Source: Trileptium ribeirensis
Taxonomy: Eukaryota > Nematoda > Enoplea > Enoplida > Thoracostomopsidae
Direction of reading: 5' to 3'
DNA: 64,000 nt
NCBI GenBank assembly: GCA_030248225.1
Contig: JASANE010003794.1
Span: 1 to 64,000, forward strand
The notes below the pieces were generated by a model. The model was not told the origin of the DNA. It saw only the letters and a list, made by a program, of their open reading frames with translations, and did not search any database. Positions 22,336-33,700 of this stretch are shown here, in pieces. The first letter of the stretch is position 1. Each line of letters begins with the position of its first letter. The position numbers and the translations under genes were made by a program.

Positions 22336-23129
22336 AAATGGTCAACTAGTGAGGGGTAAACACAATCCCAGTGGACTACTCATTTAACGAGATAAACGGA
22401 AAACTATTTGTTAATTTAAACTGACTCATCGGGTTATTTCATCGGCTCAGAAAGCTGACCGAGCCGCAAATTTTGATGACATTATAAACTGTAAATTGTT
22501 AAATGCCCGAAGAATATATATGCAACAAACTATGCGACCTTGACATCCGAAGAATATTGTGTGATTGCAATTACAAAAGCATGGTTAAATGACACTATTC
22601 CGGGCTCGTTGCTAAATGCAAATGGACGACGTACTTATATCGTGTTATTAGCAATGATAGAGCTGATTCCAAAGGTGGCGGTGCAATGTGCATATTTGAT
22701 ACATGGAAATATTAAGTTCACCGAAGTGATGAGTGAGCATACCATCAATTTTGAATGCTTTTGTATTGATTTACGTATTCCGACAAAGCATAGGTTAATT
22801 TGTGTGTACTGCTGTCTTAATAACGCTGGCTTTGTCGAAGGTATGGTGAAATATATTAATGAGGTTTGTGATGTTTAGCGGCCATCAATTGTAGTAGGGG
22901 ACTTCAACTAGCCTGAAATAGATTGGGACATCTCTGTAATATTCGAGCAATCATATTTACGAATGTTAAGTGACTGGTGTTTGTCAAGCAGGGCTACAGC
23001 AACTGGTAACTTTTCCTACACGTTGCGGCAACATTTTGGACTTAGTATTCACTGCTTCAATGCCTAACGTTCCAACCGTATCATCTGATGAATATTGTGC
23101 TAGTTCTGATTACTTATCTATAATCCTCA

Positions 23130-23740
23130 CTCCACGGTTTATTCTTCGCATTTTTTTGCGTAATTTACGCGTTTTTGAGGACCCGTTTCGCAATTTTTTT
23201 AAGCAATCTTTGCGTAATTTACGCCTTTTATTTCTAGGACCGGACAAACTCAGCAGCTTACTTATGGACCGGATATTTTCCGCAGAATATTCGACATGAT
23301 TCCTAATGCACAACAGCATCTGCTGCAATGACAACATGCATTAATAACAGCATAATCAGTTTGTCTTTCGAGAATCCGTATAACTTATCCGTTCTGGAAT
23401 TGTAGAAACAGTTGGATGCGGATATTAATGCATATTTTATATGTGTGCATATAAGTATTTTTGATTTTCTTTTTATGATAAAAATGACGCTTTTTTGGTA
23501 CACCGTTACGCATTTAAAAAAACAGATATGCGTAATTTTCGCTATTCGGAAATTGAAACAAAACTCTGCCTCACTCTTAGTGGTAACTTTGATCGATCGA
23601 AAAGAAATTATGATAGCGTTTGTTTTTCAAAATGCAAATATAGATAGTATTAAAATTACTTATCTTCTATTGATTGGGACAATTTGTTGTAATGTTTATT
23701 TTTGATAGAAGATAAATGAGAATGCTTTCATAAGGTTTTA
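23130..23740. repeat. Unassigned insert within the LINE, with GCGTAATTTACGC repeats
   Basis: The near-palindrome GCGTAATTTACGC appears near 23,158 and 23,213, with related GCGTAATTTTCGC near 23,530. The LINE reading is interrupted over this interval and resumes after it, so it is probably an insertion. No coding content recognised. Confidence 0.45.
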
Positions 23741-24239
23741 CACGGAGCTTGATTACCATTTGTACCCCGCAAAGCTTATAAAATGAATACATCTAAGCGA
23801 AACTATCCATTATATATTAACGAGCTCTTGAGTAAGAAGACTAAACCATACAAGATTTCTTTTAATTTTGGAAAATATGCAAAATATTTGGTAATTTTGA
23901 CATACACAAAGCTCATAGTCAATTATGTGCTTAAACTCTCTTAGCATACTGTCGTAAGCAAGAACAAAATACTAAACTCTGGCAATCGCAACAAAATGTT
24001 TAAGTATGTCAACAACCGGTGCTTTGCGAAAAATGGTGTTAGTGCTTCAAGAAACAAAAATAACGATTTAGTAACAGATGATAAAATACGGTCAGGCATA
24101 TTGGCATAAGCATTTTCGCACGGATTTACCACAGATGACGGTTTGCAGTCTTGAAGTTAATCCCGCTATTGAAGGTGTTGACCTATCATGTTTTTTCGCC
24201 AGCTATTGTTAATAAGCTCATGGGTATAGAGCTAAGGCT

Positions 24240-24480
24240 CTCTGAACAAAATGAGCCCAGATGCGGCCAGATAACACCGGTGGTTGTCGAGATATGACTC
24301 ATAACGTGTTTTGGTGGGATCCGTGGGGATCATACCTGGGCCCTGTCGGGACCCATTTTTGAGAGAAAGGAGTTGGAATGGGTTTTTGCGTCTAACTAAA
24401 GGGCTCAAATAGAGATTTCAGGCTTTCGAACGAGGTATCGCACGACCTGATCTGCATATCAGAAGTTGAGTTATGCATGT
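24240..24480 (+). repeat. Dispersed repeat, copy 1
   Basis: Shares several blocks with 42,770-42,975, such as GGGTTTTTGCGTCTAACTAA versus GGGTTTGGCATCTAATGAAA followed by GGG..CAAAT. Diverged; family unknown. Both copies carry GGGCCC. Confidence 0.4.
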
Positions 24481-25244
24481 GATACGAAACAAACCCACAA
24501 ACAGACGCTACGAAATTTCACACTCTTGGCTAGTAAGAATTCTTCGCTTCGCTCGTTTCACTCGCTCATAATTCAATAAAACACCCCCACTCACTGATAT
24601 GCTAAGCGTGAGAACAATAATGCGTAATTGACCATTTTTAGCTGAACACCGATGCAGGCAACAGTTTCACCAGCAAGCAAAGAACACCGACACGGTATTA
24701 GTGTTTCAATATCGTTATAAAGAAATGTTGAATATTACAGCTGAAAATAACTCAGAGGTTTTTTGCGCTTGATCATCACTATTAGCTTTGGCTAACATAG
24801 TGCCTAGTTTTTTTGTAAGGTGGACCGATAATTTCACAACTAGAAGTACAAAACTGAATGATACCACGAAACAGACTACATGCAATGAATTTCTCTATTT
24901 ACTGTACATTTGATCTTTACTGTTAACATGTCACCTCCATATTTTGGGAATGCGAATGCGAAAATAAATACGGTGCCGAGCTTTGTGGAGTTTCATGCGG
25001 AGTTTCGTCCCAATGCTAGTAAAGACCATGTGATGGTGTAAGATAATCCTGGGAGCATTGTCCGATGATACTAACGATGATACCGTCAAACATAGCTTTA
25101 TGGTCATCGCAAAGCAAAAGAGAGGCTTGGATTCCTCAGTTAACCAACAGCACATCCGATGGTGATACTTTAAAACATAAAATCCTTATGAATACATACT
25201 AAATAGTAGCAGAGTTCATGCCCCCGGTATATAGGTTGCTCTCT
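24481..25244. other. No recognisable gene
   Basis: AT-rich sequence. A low-complexity string TTCGCTTCGCTCGTTTCACT lies near 24,541. Short frames only. Confidence 0.4.
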
Positions 25245-25530
25245 TTATAAGTATAATGGACGTGACGCTGCTACATTGCGCACTTCCAAAAAGGCAATGC
25301 CCGTACGACCCAGGCTATCGTAACCTCCAGGGCGGGCTCTCGTTTTTTCGGTTGGTCCCAAGAAGCTACGGAGCATAGCAAGTCGCAGGGTAGCTTCACA
25401 GGATGTGTTCTGATCCGGCGGGACGAGTTGTACACGTAGCCTACTTTTGAGCTTGCGACTTCCTGACGTCAGCCTGAACGCAGGTCGTTGATCCCTTCAC
25501 TACGTATAGCTACACAGGACATCAAAACAC
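25245..25530 (-). repeat. GC-rich dispersed repeat, minus copy
   Basis: Reverse-complement partner of 5,825-6,115. The order of shared blocks is kept, but both copies carry small gaps. No coding region recognised in either copy. Confidence 0.6.
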
Positions 25531-26224
25531 GGGACACCGTGGGTTGTTCAAATTATTATTTATTGATAAGCCAATCGCACGCCTAGATACAACATGGGGC
25601 AGTGGTTATTACAGCAATGAAATAATACAACCAGTTTACAGAATAGGCAGGCGCGTACGCTAGAACTACGGTTGGGGTCGGGCTAATAGTACTGGAGTCG
25701 CCGCGCTGTTAATGAAACGCTCACAGCCGTTATAGATTAAATCAAATTTCACTAAGTCTCTAGACGACGGCTGTGACTACCCTACTCGACACGGGTTTGG
25801 GCAAACGAAAGAGGTTTTCTCCTGTAACCGAAAATGGAATGAACTATTGGCACTACTCTCAGTTATCAGGGCGCCACAAAATAACTAGCGGTGAAGCTCG
25901 GGTTATCTGGTTCAGGTAAGGTAAGGGCGGCTATTCGAGTATTATTAGGCACAAGTTCGGTAGTGGGATTAAACGTGCGCTTCGCATACAGAATAAGACG
26001 CCATGGAAAAATGCGGCGGTTTGAATTTGCTCATCCTTGGCTACTTTCAATCCTTATTGTACATGATACGAGTTAACATAGCACGGTATAAGGAGTATAC
26101 GATATACAACAAATCAACAGCAACAACGTAACAGTATACATTTATATGTACAATATCAAGACTGAGGTACGACTCGAGACAGCAGTGGCTACTCATTCGA
26201 ATGTCCGTGAGTGTCTCATAAAAT
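25531..26224. other. No recognisable gene
   Basis: Mixed-composition sequence. A 61-codon plus frame at 25,891-26,076 has no motif. Confidence 0.35.
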
Positions 26225-26256
26225 GATTAATTGGGTCCTTAAGACCCGATTAATTT
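26225..26256. other. Inverted repeat (hairpin)
   Basis: ATTAATTGGGTC and GACCCGATTAAT form a stem with one mismatch around a 5-nt CTTAA loop. It marks the start of the AT-rich block. Could be a transposon end or a terminator-like hairpin; not resolved. Confidence 0.6.
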
Positions 26257-26369
26257 GTCCGGGGACGCCAAAGCTTAGCAACATTTCCAGTGTCACAGAG
26301 CAGAATCTTCTCTTTTCGAGACGATTTGCCCTAGTTTTCCAGACGGTCTAATCTTATAACCGTCAAAGG

Positions 26370-26960
26370 CACTTATTCCCCAACTTTTGGGGAATTTAAA
26401 ATTAAACAACATCTAAAAATCCAACAATTTTAATACCGTTTTATGAGATTTTAATTATTATTTAATAAATGTTAATATTACCTGTATTAAAGTAGGATAA
26501 TTACCTATATAAGTATGGTAACTATTGGTTTATAATCAATCCCTCTCCAGACAGATATATAAATAACACTATACTTATGTGCTAAATTGTTTTATAAATA
26601 ATCATTTGAAATATATACATATATTATATAATTATTAATATTTATTTAATATATAACCGTAAATTATTAATAAAAACGCCAGAGGGCTAGGTAAATATAC
26701 TATATGTAATCTATAAAAAATTGAAATTACTTATATATAATTATTATTAAGTTTATAATTTATTTACTTAATATATATATAAATATAAATATCCTATTAT
26801 TCAATATTAAATTAATAAATACATACGCCAGACGGCTAAATAATTATAATACACAGTATAACTTTAATATTAAATTTGTTAGTTTATTTTATTTTTTACA
26901 GATTTTAAATTAAATCTTAATATTAAAATTTATGTATGTATTATTCTTATAGATAGGTAA
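26370..26960. repeat. Very AT-rich block with two short GC motifs
   Basis: Almost pure A/T apart from two related motifs: ACGCCAGAGGGCTAGGTAAA near 26,678 and ACGCCAGACGGCTAAATAA near 26,824. No coding content. Confidence 0.6.
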
Positions 26961-27630
26961 GCATATATACTTCTATATATAGGGTGGCCTGACGTCTGTG
27001 TAAACAAGACGTCGGAAAACAAACAAACTTGTGACTGGGGTATAAAATGGTGTCTCCATCCTTCAAACGCGTCCTGGGCACAAAAAGGGCCTCGGATCCA
27101 GACTCGTCAGTCCCATTCGAACATTTTGATACGCAATACCCTAAGATTTCGACTAAAAAAAGGGACTCGGGCTCTCGGACGAGCCCATTTCCACGGTAAA
27201 AAGATTTGGATAAAAAGAAACCTTAGGATATGCCAGTAGGTTCGGACCACTTTTTCATACGTAGACACATAGACAAAGGGAACACAACGAGGGGTCACAT
27301 GCCCATCGGGAAAATTGTCCCAATTTTCACGGGGTTACTGTACCGAAGGTTGGCACAGCGGGATCGTACTGCGCTCAAATTAAACTGGAATGTCCGGGGA
27401 ACCCAAATATCATTCTTATTTTAAATATACGATAATAATTAAATAAGATTAAGTAAGTTAAATACCCACTTTTCAAGGGAACTCTTAATTATGTCTTTAT
27501 AAGTCCGCAAATCCTAATAGGATTTATACGGGACCGTCTCAGTGGAAAGATCAAAAATTTTGTACCAGAAAGCTATACCCCCACGAACAATTTCTGAATC
27601 GGTCCGATATAGTTAGGACCCTCAATTCCG
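26961..27630. other. No recognisable gene
   Basis: Contains a short inverted pair GACGTC...GACGTC near 26,991-27,013 and the hairpin GGGCTCTCGGACGAGCCC near 27,168. Short frames only. Confidence 0.35.
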
Positions 27631-27702
27631 AGTATTCGGAATTGACATTTTACAACTTCTTTTATCAGCTAACTTAGCCAGTGAAGAACACTGGTAGCTG
27701 AT
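27631..27702. other. Two adjacent strong hairpins
   Basis: Hairpin A has a perfect 9-bp stem CAATTCCGA/TCGGAATTG with a 4-nt loop GTAT. Hairpin B has an outer 8-bp stem ATCAGCTA/TAGCTGAT and an inner 6-bp stem CCAGTG/CACTGG separated by a one-sided 6-nt bulge. Both are perfect within stems. Role unknown. Confidence 0.65.
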
Positions 27703-27839
27703 ATTTTATTTAGCGCTGCTAATTTCGAGTGTATTTCGCTAAGTTCAACACTGGTAAATTTGATAAATGAGAAATCCTACAAATATTTCTTAGAAATTTG
27801 CCTCAATTGCTTTTCGCTTCGGCGGACAGCCGTATGCCT

Positions 27840-28515
27840 GGAATGGTAAGGTCCCTCAAGATTCCTCGTCAGCCAGGACTGCTCAATATATATATGTACA
27901 ATGGTAAGTCACCGTAACAAACATCGTATATACAAGGAACGTGATTAATTGTACGATTTTGAGGTCAATATAATTATAATCGATATACAGCAAAGAAAAG
28001 GTGTTAGGTTGGAACCGGTAAGGTACTGCGAGGTTCGTCACCCAACCCGACCGATCAGCAAGTTACTTCGATTACCAATGGTACATATATATGGCAAACA
28101 CGATATGGTAATAAGAACACGGCGTGACATAGTACAAATAATATATGGTAAGAACACTTATGTGCAATAGTGTAGGAATAATGCGTAATACTAAGGATAT
28201 GATACAAATATAGTATATAGCGACAAGTTGTGACACAAAATAGCATGAACGGTATACGTGTATATAAATATGGTAACAAGCGTACTTGCAAGTCCAATCA
28301 ATTACAATACATGACACTAACGGTACACTTAAATAAACATAATCATGACGGTATGAGTACAATAAGGGTGCGTTTATAGCAGTAACACATGGTCATAGCA
28401 ATGGTAATACTATATATACGGTAAAATGGGTACGCCATGACATGCGTGTATAAGAACAATATGAAACAAAGATACAAGGAATGGTGATGGTAACGATGCA
28501 GATTCATGATTATAT
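27840..28515. repeat. Degenerate ATGGTAA-rich simple repeat
   Basis: ATGGTAA or its variants (often as TATATGGTAA or ATATGGTAA) recur irregularly through this AT-rich stretch. No coding content; the frames on both strands are low-complexity. Confidence 0.5.
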
Positions 28516-29656
28516 ATAAATCGGAATTCCGGTTCCGGCGAAAATCGTGTTCCGGTTGCGGTTCCGGCAGAGGGCAAAAACCATACCGGAACCGGAATTC
28601 CGGTTTAAAAATTGTGTTTGCAATTTTCCACGTTTTTTGCTTCATCCTGTAATCCAAACATATGTAATATATATTATACAATGATGAAGCTCCAATACAA
28701 CCAAGCAAAAGAAAATATTAGCTAACCAATTTACCGTGTGAAACGTAAGTAGGGCACATACTTAGAGCAGGGATTTTTCATAATAACCTGCAGGAATTTG
28801 TTAAATCAAAGCCAGGTCGATGCTTGTAGCAGGTATTTTACACATCCAGAAGTCTGTGGGATACGTTTGAATTAAACAGGTCCAACTCGGTAACAGAGTA
28901 TGGCTTACGCAGAAGTACTTAGGGTATGCTTGGCTAACATAAATTGCTTCAAGAACCCGCCGATGCGCTTGTAAACTTGGTAAACCAGTCTAAATTGAAG
29001 TAAACTACCGTTATCTGCAACGCAGCTAGAAACTGCTTTCTTGGCAAAGAACTGTATTTATTGAAACTGTGCGAGCAGCATCACAGTGTGTCTCATTTAT
29101 AGCATTCTGATTAGAAAGTTATCATCATTATCATCTAACGTACGGGCACTAGCCTAAACAGTGTCCCTGACCACTGATCAGAAAAGTACCTTCTATCTAT
29201 TATTTTCTCTTAGAATCATATAAACCAATAATTTTAAGTTTCCTACAGAAGAACATATAACAAACGTATGTGCAGTAAAGGAAGGCGACCGGAGACAGAG
29301 CGAAAGTGTGTATTCTACGCTCCAAGCTTTGTAAGCACATTCGATTTGACGCAGTATGCGCAATGGTGTATAGTGGAATACATTTTTTGCTCTGAATGTC
29401 CAAAAACCGACATATTTGATCGATAAATAAACATTATTAGCTTCCTCAGTCTCTTTAAAGTTTCTGAAAGGCAATAATACCATCGCAATACATTAAGTTA
29501 AATGTAAAAGTTATTTTTAAAGCATTTTAAATCCACTATACCTTCATTTCTTCCATCATCTGTTTTACTATATATAAATTTCGAAGACCAGGTTCCGGTT
29601 TAAATGGACGGTTCTGGTTCCGGTTCCGGTTAATTTCGGTTCCGGTTATTCCCTGA
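28516..29656 (+). repeat. GGTTCCGG-ended dispersed repeat, copy A (~1.1 kb)
   Basis: The left end carries a perfect 17-bp inverted repeat (28,522-28,538 and 28,586-28,602, CGGAATTCCGGTTCCGG and its complement). The right end (about 29,585-29,650) has a cluster of GGTTCCGGTT motifs. Between them is about 1 kb of AT-rich sequence that matches copy B at 60,425-61,575 along its whole length. No transposase or RT was seen. Probably a non-autonomous DNA element, but class is unproven. Confidence 0.75.
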
Positions 29657-29691
29657 TTTAAATATATATATATATGTGCATCTATACACGT

Positions 29692-29909
29692 TATTTGAAA
29701 TACTTTGGATTGATGCATTTAGGTTCGTGGAAGGAAATGGGGGCTACTGTTTCTCCAGTTCCAATAGCCGCGGTTTGTTTCGAGCTCCAGACAAAGCCGC
29801 CATATGATGGAACAGACGCCTTGCCCAGTGTAGACAGAAAAAGCCGTTGACTCTCAAGCAGACGCTCTTTAAAGTCCGCCCCGACAGCACCGCAAGGAGG
29901 GTTTCCCAT
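29692..29909 (-). CDS. Small ORF of unknown function, candidate exon or gene
   Basis: The minus-strand frame (72 codons, starting MGNPPCGAVGADFKERLLES) has balanced, protein-like composition with SYGGFVWSSKQTAAIG and ends in a stop. The opposite strand over the same bases is also open (EMGATVSPVPIAAVCFELQT), so at least one of the two is a shadow and the strand is uncertain. It lies in a less AT-rich island (29,700-30,300) between a repeat and the host gene's first exon, divergent from that gene if read on the minus strand. I do not recognise the protein. Confidence 0.3.
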
Positions 29910-29969
29910 GCGCCGTTGTAAGGGTTTATGCGTGTTAGAGATGCTGAACTTTTAGATTCAACAGAAAGC

Positions 29970-30302
29970 CTAATTCCAGGTGGATAGACGATGCCAACAC
30001 ATAGGGATCACGGATTCTTGAAGCTTTAGCGCCCCAACACGGGGCCAGGTATTGACAGGTATACACGTTATTGGTGTCGACAACGAGTGGTGTGACAATT
30101 CCAATTCGCATAATCGATTAAACACGGTGATCCTGTTACCGTATATAACAGGTATATATTCGTAGACGGAGTTACACTCATGGCTGCTAAATCGTACACA
30201 GACGCGCATTGGCAAAAAGAGGAGGTTTTGGTACTTCAAATTCGCCCGCACCGTGGAATTGAAGAGTTAATTCAGATGGCAATTTTGAGCCAAAACTCGT
30301 AA
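29970..30302. other. Low-repeat island with overlapping open frames
   Basis: A minus-strand frame spans 29,970-30,251 (93 codons), and a second minus frame reads MRIGIVTPLVVDTNNVYTCQ. A plus frame at 30,180-30,302 reads MAAKSYTDAHWQKEEVLVLQ to a stop. None is identifiable. The island is about 400 bp upstream of the glucosidase II beta start codon and could hold its promoter or 5' exon, or exons of a divergent gene. Confidence 0.3.
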
Positions 30303-30674
30303 CCTTTACCCATTGTTATGTGGTAAGGATTAGTTGGCGTTGTAACGATCCAGCATACATCTGTTCCATAAGTTTAGTGTGTGCTGTGGTATTGCTCATG
30401 TCTCCTAGCACATAGATTTGCTTCCCATATATTTAGTGTATATATATGTCACGACATATGGCTTAGTCCCCATAACCTATTTATAATATATACTTAATAT
30501 TTTGTACTGGCATTGTTCATGCCTAACAAATATGATTGCTTCTTAAGCGCTACACTGGAATACGACAAATCTAAGATTTGGGACTTAGGCGAAACCAGTT
30601 ACCGAATTGCAAGCTAACTGCAAGATTAGTTTTAACAAGTTTTTTACTCTTATAGTAAATATCATATACTATCG
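30303..30674 (+). promoter_or_regulatory. Probable upstream region of the glucosidase II beta gene
   Basis: The 370 bp before the first coding ATG are AT-rich, with TATATATA-like runs near 30,438 and 30,487. No unambiguous TATA box or start site can be assigned. Called only by position. Confidence 0.3.
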
Positions 30675-30777
30675 ATGGATATAGCTATGTTTGGTATCTT
30701 GCTTGTACTTCTGGCAGCTCTACATGTGGGTGCCAACTCAACCGGAGGCAAGCTTCCGCGCGGTGTCTTGCAGTCAA
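30675..30777 (+). CDS. PRKCSH: Glucosidase II beta exon 1: start and signal peptide
   Basis: Encodes MDIAMFGILLVLLAALHVGA, a hydrophobic signal peptide, then KLPRGVLQS. A second in-frame ATG at 30,687 (MFGILLV) could be the true start; both leave the hydrophobic core intact. Donor GTAAGT at 30,778; ends in phase 1 (one base of a Ser codon). Confidence 0.88.
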
Positions 30778-33700
30778 GTAAGTTTAGGTTGATTATTACT
30801 GGTACTAGTGTTAGATTTCTGAGTATATTGGGTGCGAATTTATTGCAAATTTAAAAGGCGAGTCAAAGAGGTGAAATTTATTTTAGATGACGTTTGTTAG
30901 GCGTACCCTACTTTTCAGTGATCCCACTTAACAGAAATCAGTGTGTGTATCAAATCTTTGTTAAAATATGATTTGACCCAGTAGTAAGATTTGTATGCGC
31001 CTCACGATTAATGATACCTAAGGACAAGTGCTACATAAATAACAAAATTGAAAAGTACCTATCCATATAAACTTGATCGTTGATTCTGAAGAAACAAAAA
31101 CACACCAAGAAAAACTTTTCTGTATATGTAACTACATATTTTTTATTCAATGTGCTGCGGCACATTGGTTTCTTTCTACATGTTAGCTTGTATGTTTATG
31201 ATTTCTCTCACCATTTGGGCCATCTTATCACAGAGTGACAACATATGACACACTTTCATCGGTCGGTTTCTTAAGTACACACACCATGGTTGTTTTTTGT
31301 CAAAACCACTCATTCAAGCTGCTGCAATTAGCATTCTCAGGCTAGCGAGCACGAAAAGGTCACTATGGTGTTTAACCGTAGTTCGCTTACGCGTGCAATC
31401 TTTCGCTTCATATGTTTATCAGTATTCGTTAAACGATATACTAAGTCGGTTAGTGTGTTTTCAGTCCATGTATCTATAATACATGAGTAAACTACCATTC
31501 ATTTTGACCCTAGTTACAAAACGCTGTTAGGGAACAAAACAGTCATTTCAATTGGCAATTGGAAATTCAAAAATTTATGTCGCAAACACAGAGAAACTAA
31601 TTACAAAGCCGGGCAATTTCTGTTCTCTAATACAATGTAGCTATTTGTAAGCTAACATGCGCCGCTTACCATCCTTTTTGACACTATTTACAGAATATTG
31701 TTAGATAACGAAACGGTCATTACACAATCAAAAATTTATTTTCACGAACGTAGAGCGACTGATTACAATACTGGATAATTTCTGTTCGCAACACAATGTA
31801 AATGTAGATGTCATATGGGGTTGAATTCATTTCGATGAAGTGCTGCTACAACGCAAAGAGTGATTAATCATCAGGACCTAAACGCCACGCTGAACATCTA
31901 TAGGTCTATAGGAGTTTGCGAAACTCAGTCAACGATAATATATCCGATCGCATAGACACTGGAAGAGCTTTCCAAGTAACTGGTGCAAAACAGTCAAATC
32001 TGTTTGAGAGTCGTTGAGGCGCTTGAAGTTGACATCGTTGGAAAAGACGTGAACCGTCGCATAATCGTAGTCCATTAATTAGGTTTGTGGGTCCCTTGTC
32101 ATTGAGACACTTGAAAACAGCATCGTATTATAAAGGTGATATGTTGGTCTGCAGGCAACCAGTGCAGTTCCCTTATTGCTGGTGTTATACAACCGTAAAA
32201 AGGCAGAGCGTTAAATCTCGGGCCACAGATATAATAAAATCTGTCCCAATTCAATTTTTCATTCATTGAACCAATATCCACTGTGCATTTCAATGACGAA
32301 GTGGTATCGTCAGCCCTCAATAAAATAAAATCAACCGCCGCTACTGGTTCTGACGATATAGCAGATTGTGTTCTACATGAGTGCCGAAATAGTTTTACCC
32401 GTAGTTAGGCTTTTTCCAACAATCAATGGATAATATATAGTTGCGTCCCGTGCGATTGCAAAATGGCATTTAGCTGTCCATTGTTTAAGTCTGGCCAGCG
32501 ATGCGATAAGTCAAACTACCGACCCATCAGTTGACTTCCTGTGTTTGTAAACTAATGAGTAATGGAAAGAGTTGTGGCTTCCACTTTGATAAATTACGCG
32601 TCCACCAACCAAATTTGACATGTCTCAATTTGGATTTATGAAATAAAATTGAATTACAACTTTTCCTGAGAATTACAACTTATTGACTTCTGTGACAATA
32701 TTATGTAGTAGGATGTTTGACGATGGCGACTCGGTCGATGCCGTTTATTTGGATCTGGCTAAAGCCTTCGACCATGTTCCACATGAGCGGTTATTAATAA
32801 AATTGCATGGTTATGGCATACACAGATGGATCCGCGATTTCTTAACGAATAGAACTTAGTGTGTAGTAATAAATGGTGTTCTTTCGTCTGCATGTGGAGT
32901 TCTATCTGGCGTACCGCAGGGCTCTGTTCTGGGCCCGGTTCTATTCTTATATTATATCAATTATGTGGATGATCACGTGTCATCAATGATATTTAATTCG
33001 CGGACTATACCAAGCTTGTCCAGCGGATCCACCGCCATCGTCCGGAACTTGATATCATCGACCGCAATCTGACTTAAATTCTCTGCAAGGCAGTTTTTGT
33101 AATGGTTGGAAACTTTGGTTTAACGAATTTTGGTAACGGTCTTGTTTACACTTTGGATCATCAAACCCTTGCCGCGAGTACTCTATGGCGGGAAATCTCA
33201 TTCCTAACGTATCCCAATGCAAGGATCTTGGTATTGTCGTTTCTGCCGATCTCAAATCATCTGCCCAATGTGCTGCTGCGGTTAAATTCGCCAATACCGT
33301 CGTAGGTGTATTTCGCCGAACAATGTATTTTTGGAATATAGATGTTTTTCTGCAACTCTACTTCGCGTTAGTTCGTTCCATTCTGCAATACTCTGTTTCG
33401 GCTTGGAGCCCCCATTTGGAACGTGACATATCGTTTATAGAAGGCGTGCAACGACGTGCTATGAAACTTATTCCAGCGTTGCGTAACTTGGAGTACGATC
33501 AGCGGCTTAAACTGCTTGGTATCCAGTCGCTCAGCTGGGTAGGTTGGTCTCATTGGCGCCTGTTGCTGGTTTACGTCGGTACTTCCTGCATTTCCGAGTT
33601 GATCAGCTTCCCCGTCACAATTATTCCAAGTTCCAGTACGCCGTTCGTGTAATAATCTGTCGGTGTAAATAATCGATAGGTGTAGAACAAATCTGTCAGT

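Larger units (their letters stand above)
21761..24300 (+). mobile_element. CR1-like LINE, 5' part (ORF1-like, endonuclease, linker), decayed
   Basis: Blocks occur in LINE order but in several frames. An ORF1-like tail holds KRCRCLVLTGLPEQGHDLEEA (21,853-22,173). Endonuclease pieces follow: VIAITKAWLNDTIPGSLLN (about 22,560), CVYCCLNNAGF, VVGDFN then a stop (about 22,893), LVTFPTRCGNILDLVFT (about 23,005) and SSDYLSIILT. After a foreign stretch (about 23,130-23,740) the linker resumes with KMFKYVNNRCFAKNGVSASR and LVTDDKIRSGIL (about 23,995-24,110). It trails off near 24,300 in a block resembling the start of RT. The catalytic RT is missing. The element starts exactly where the 3' LTR match ends. 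Confidence 0.75.

Noticed and set aside
24520..24600. TTCGCTTCGCTCGTTTCACT string as a regulatory or CRISPR-like repeat
   Set aside because: Single low-complexity occurrence without regular spacers.
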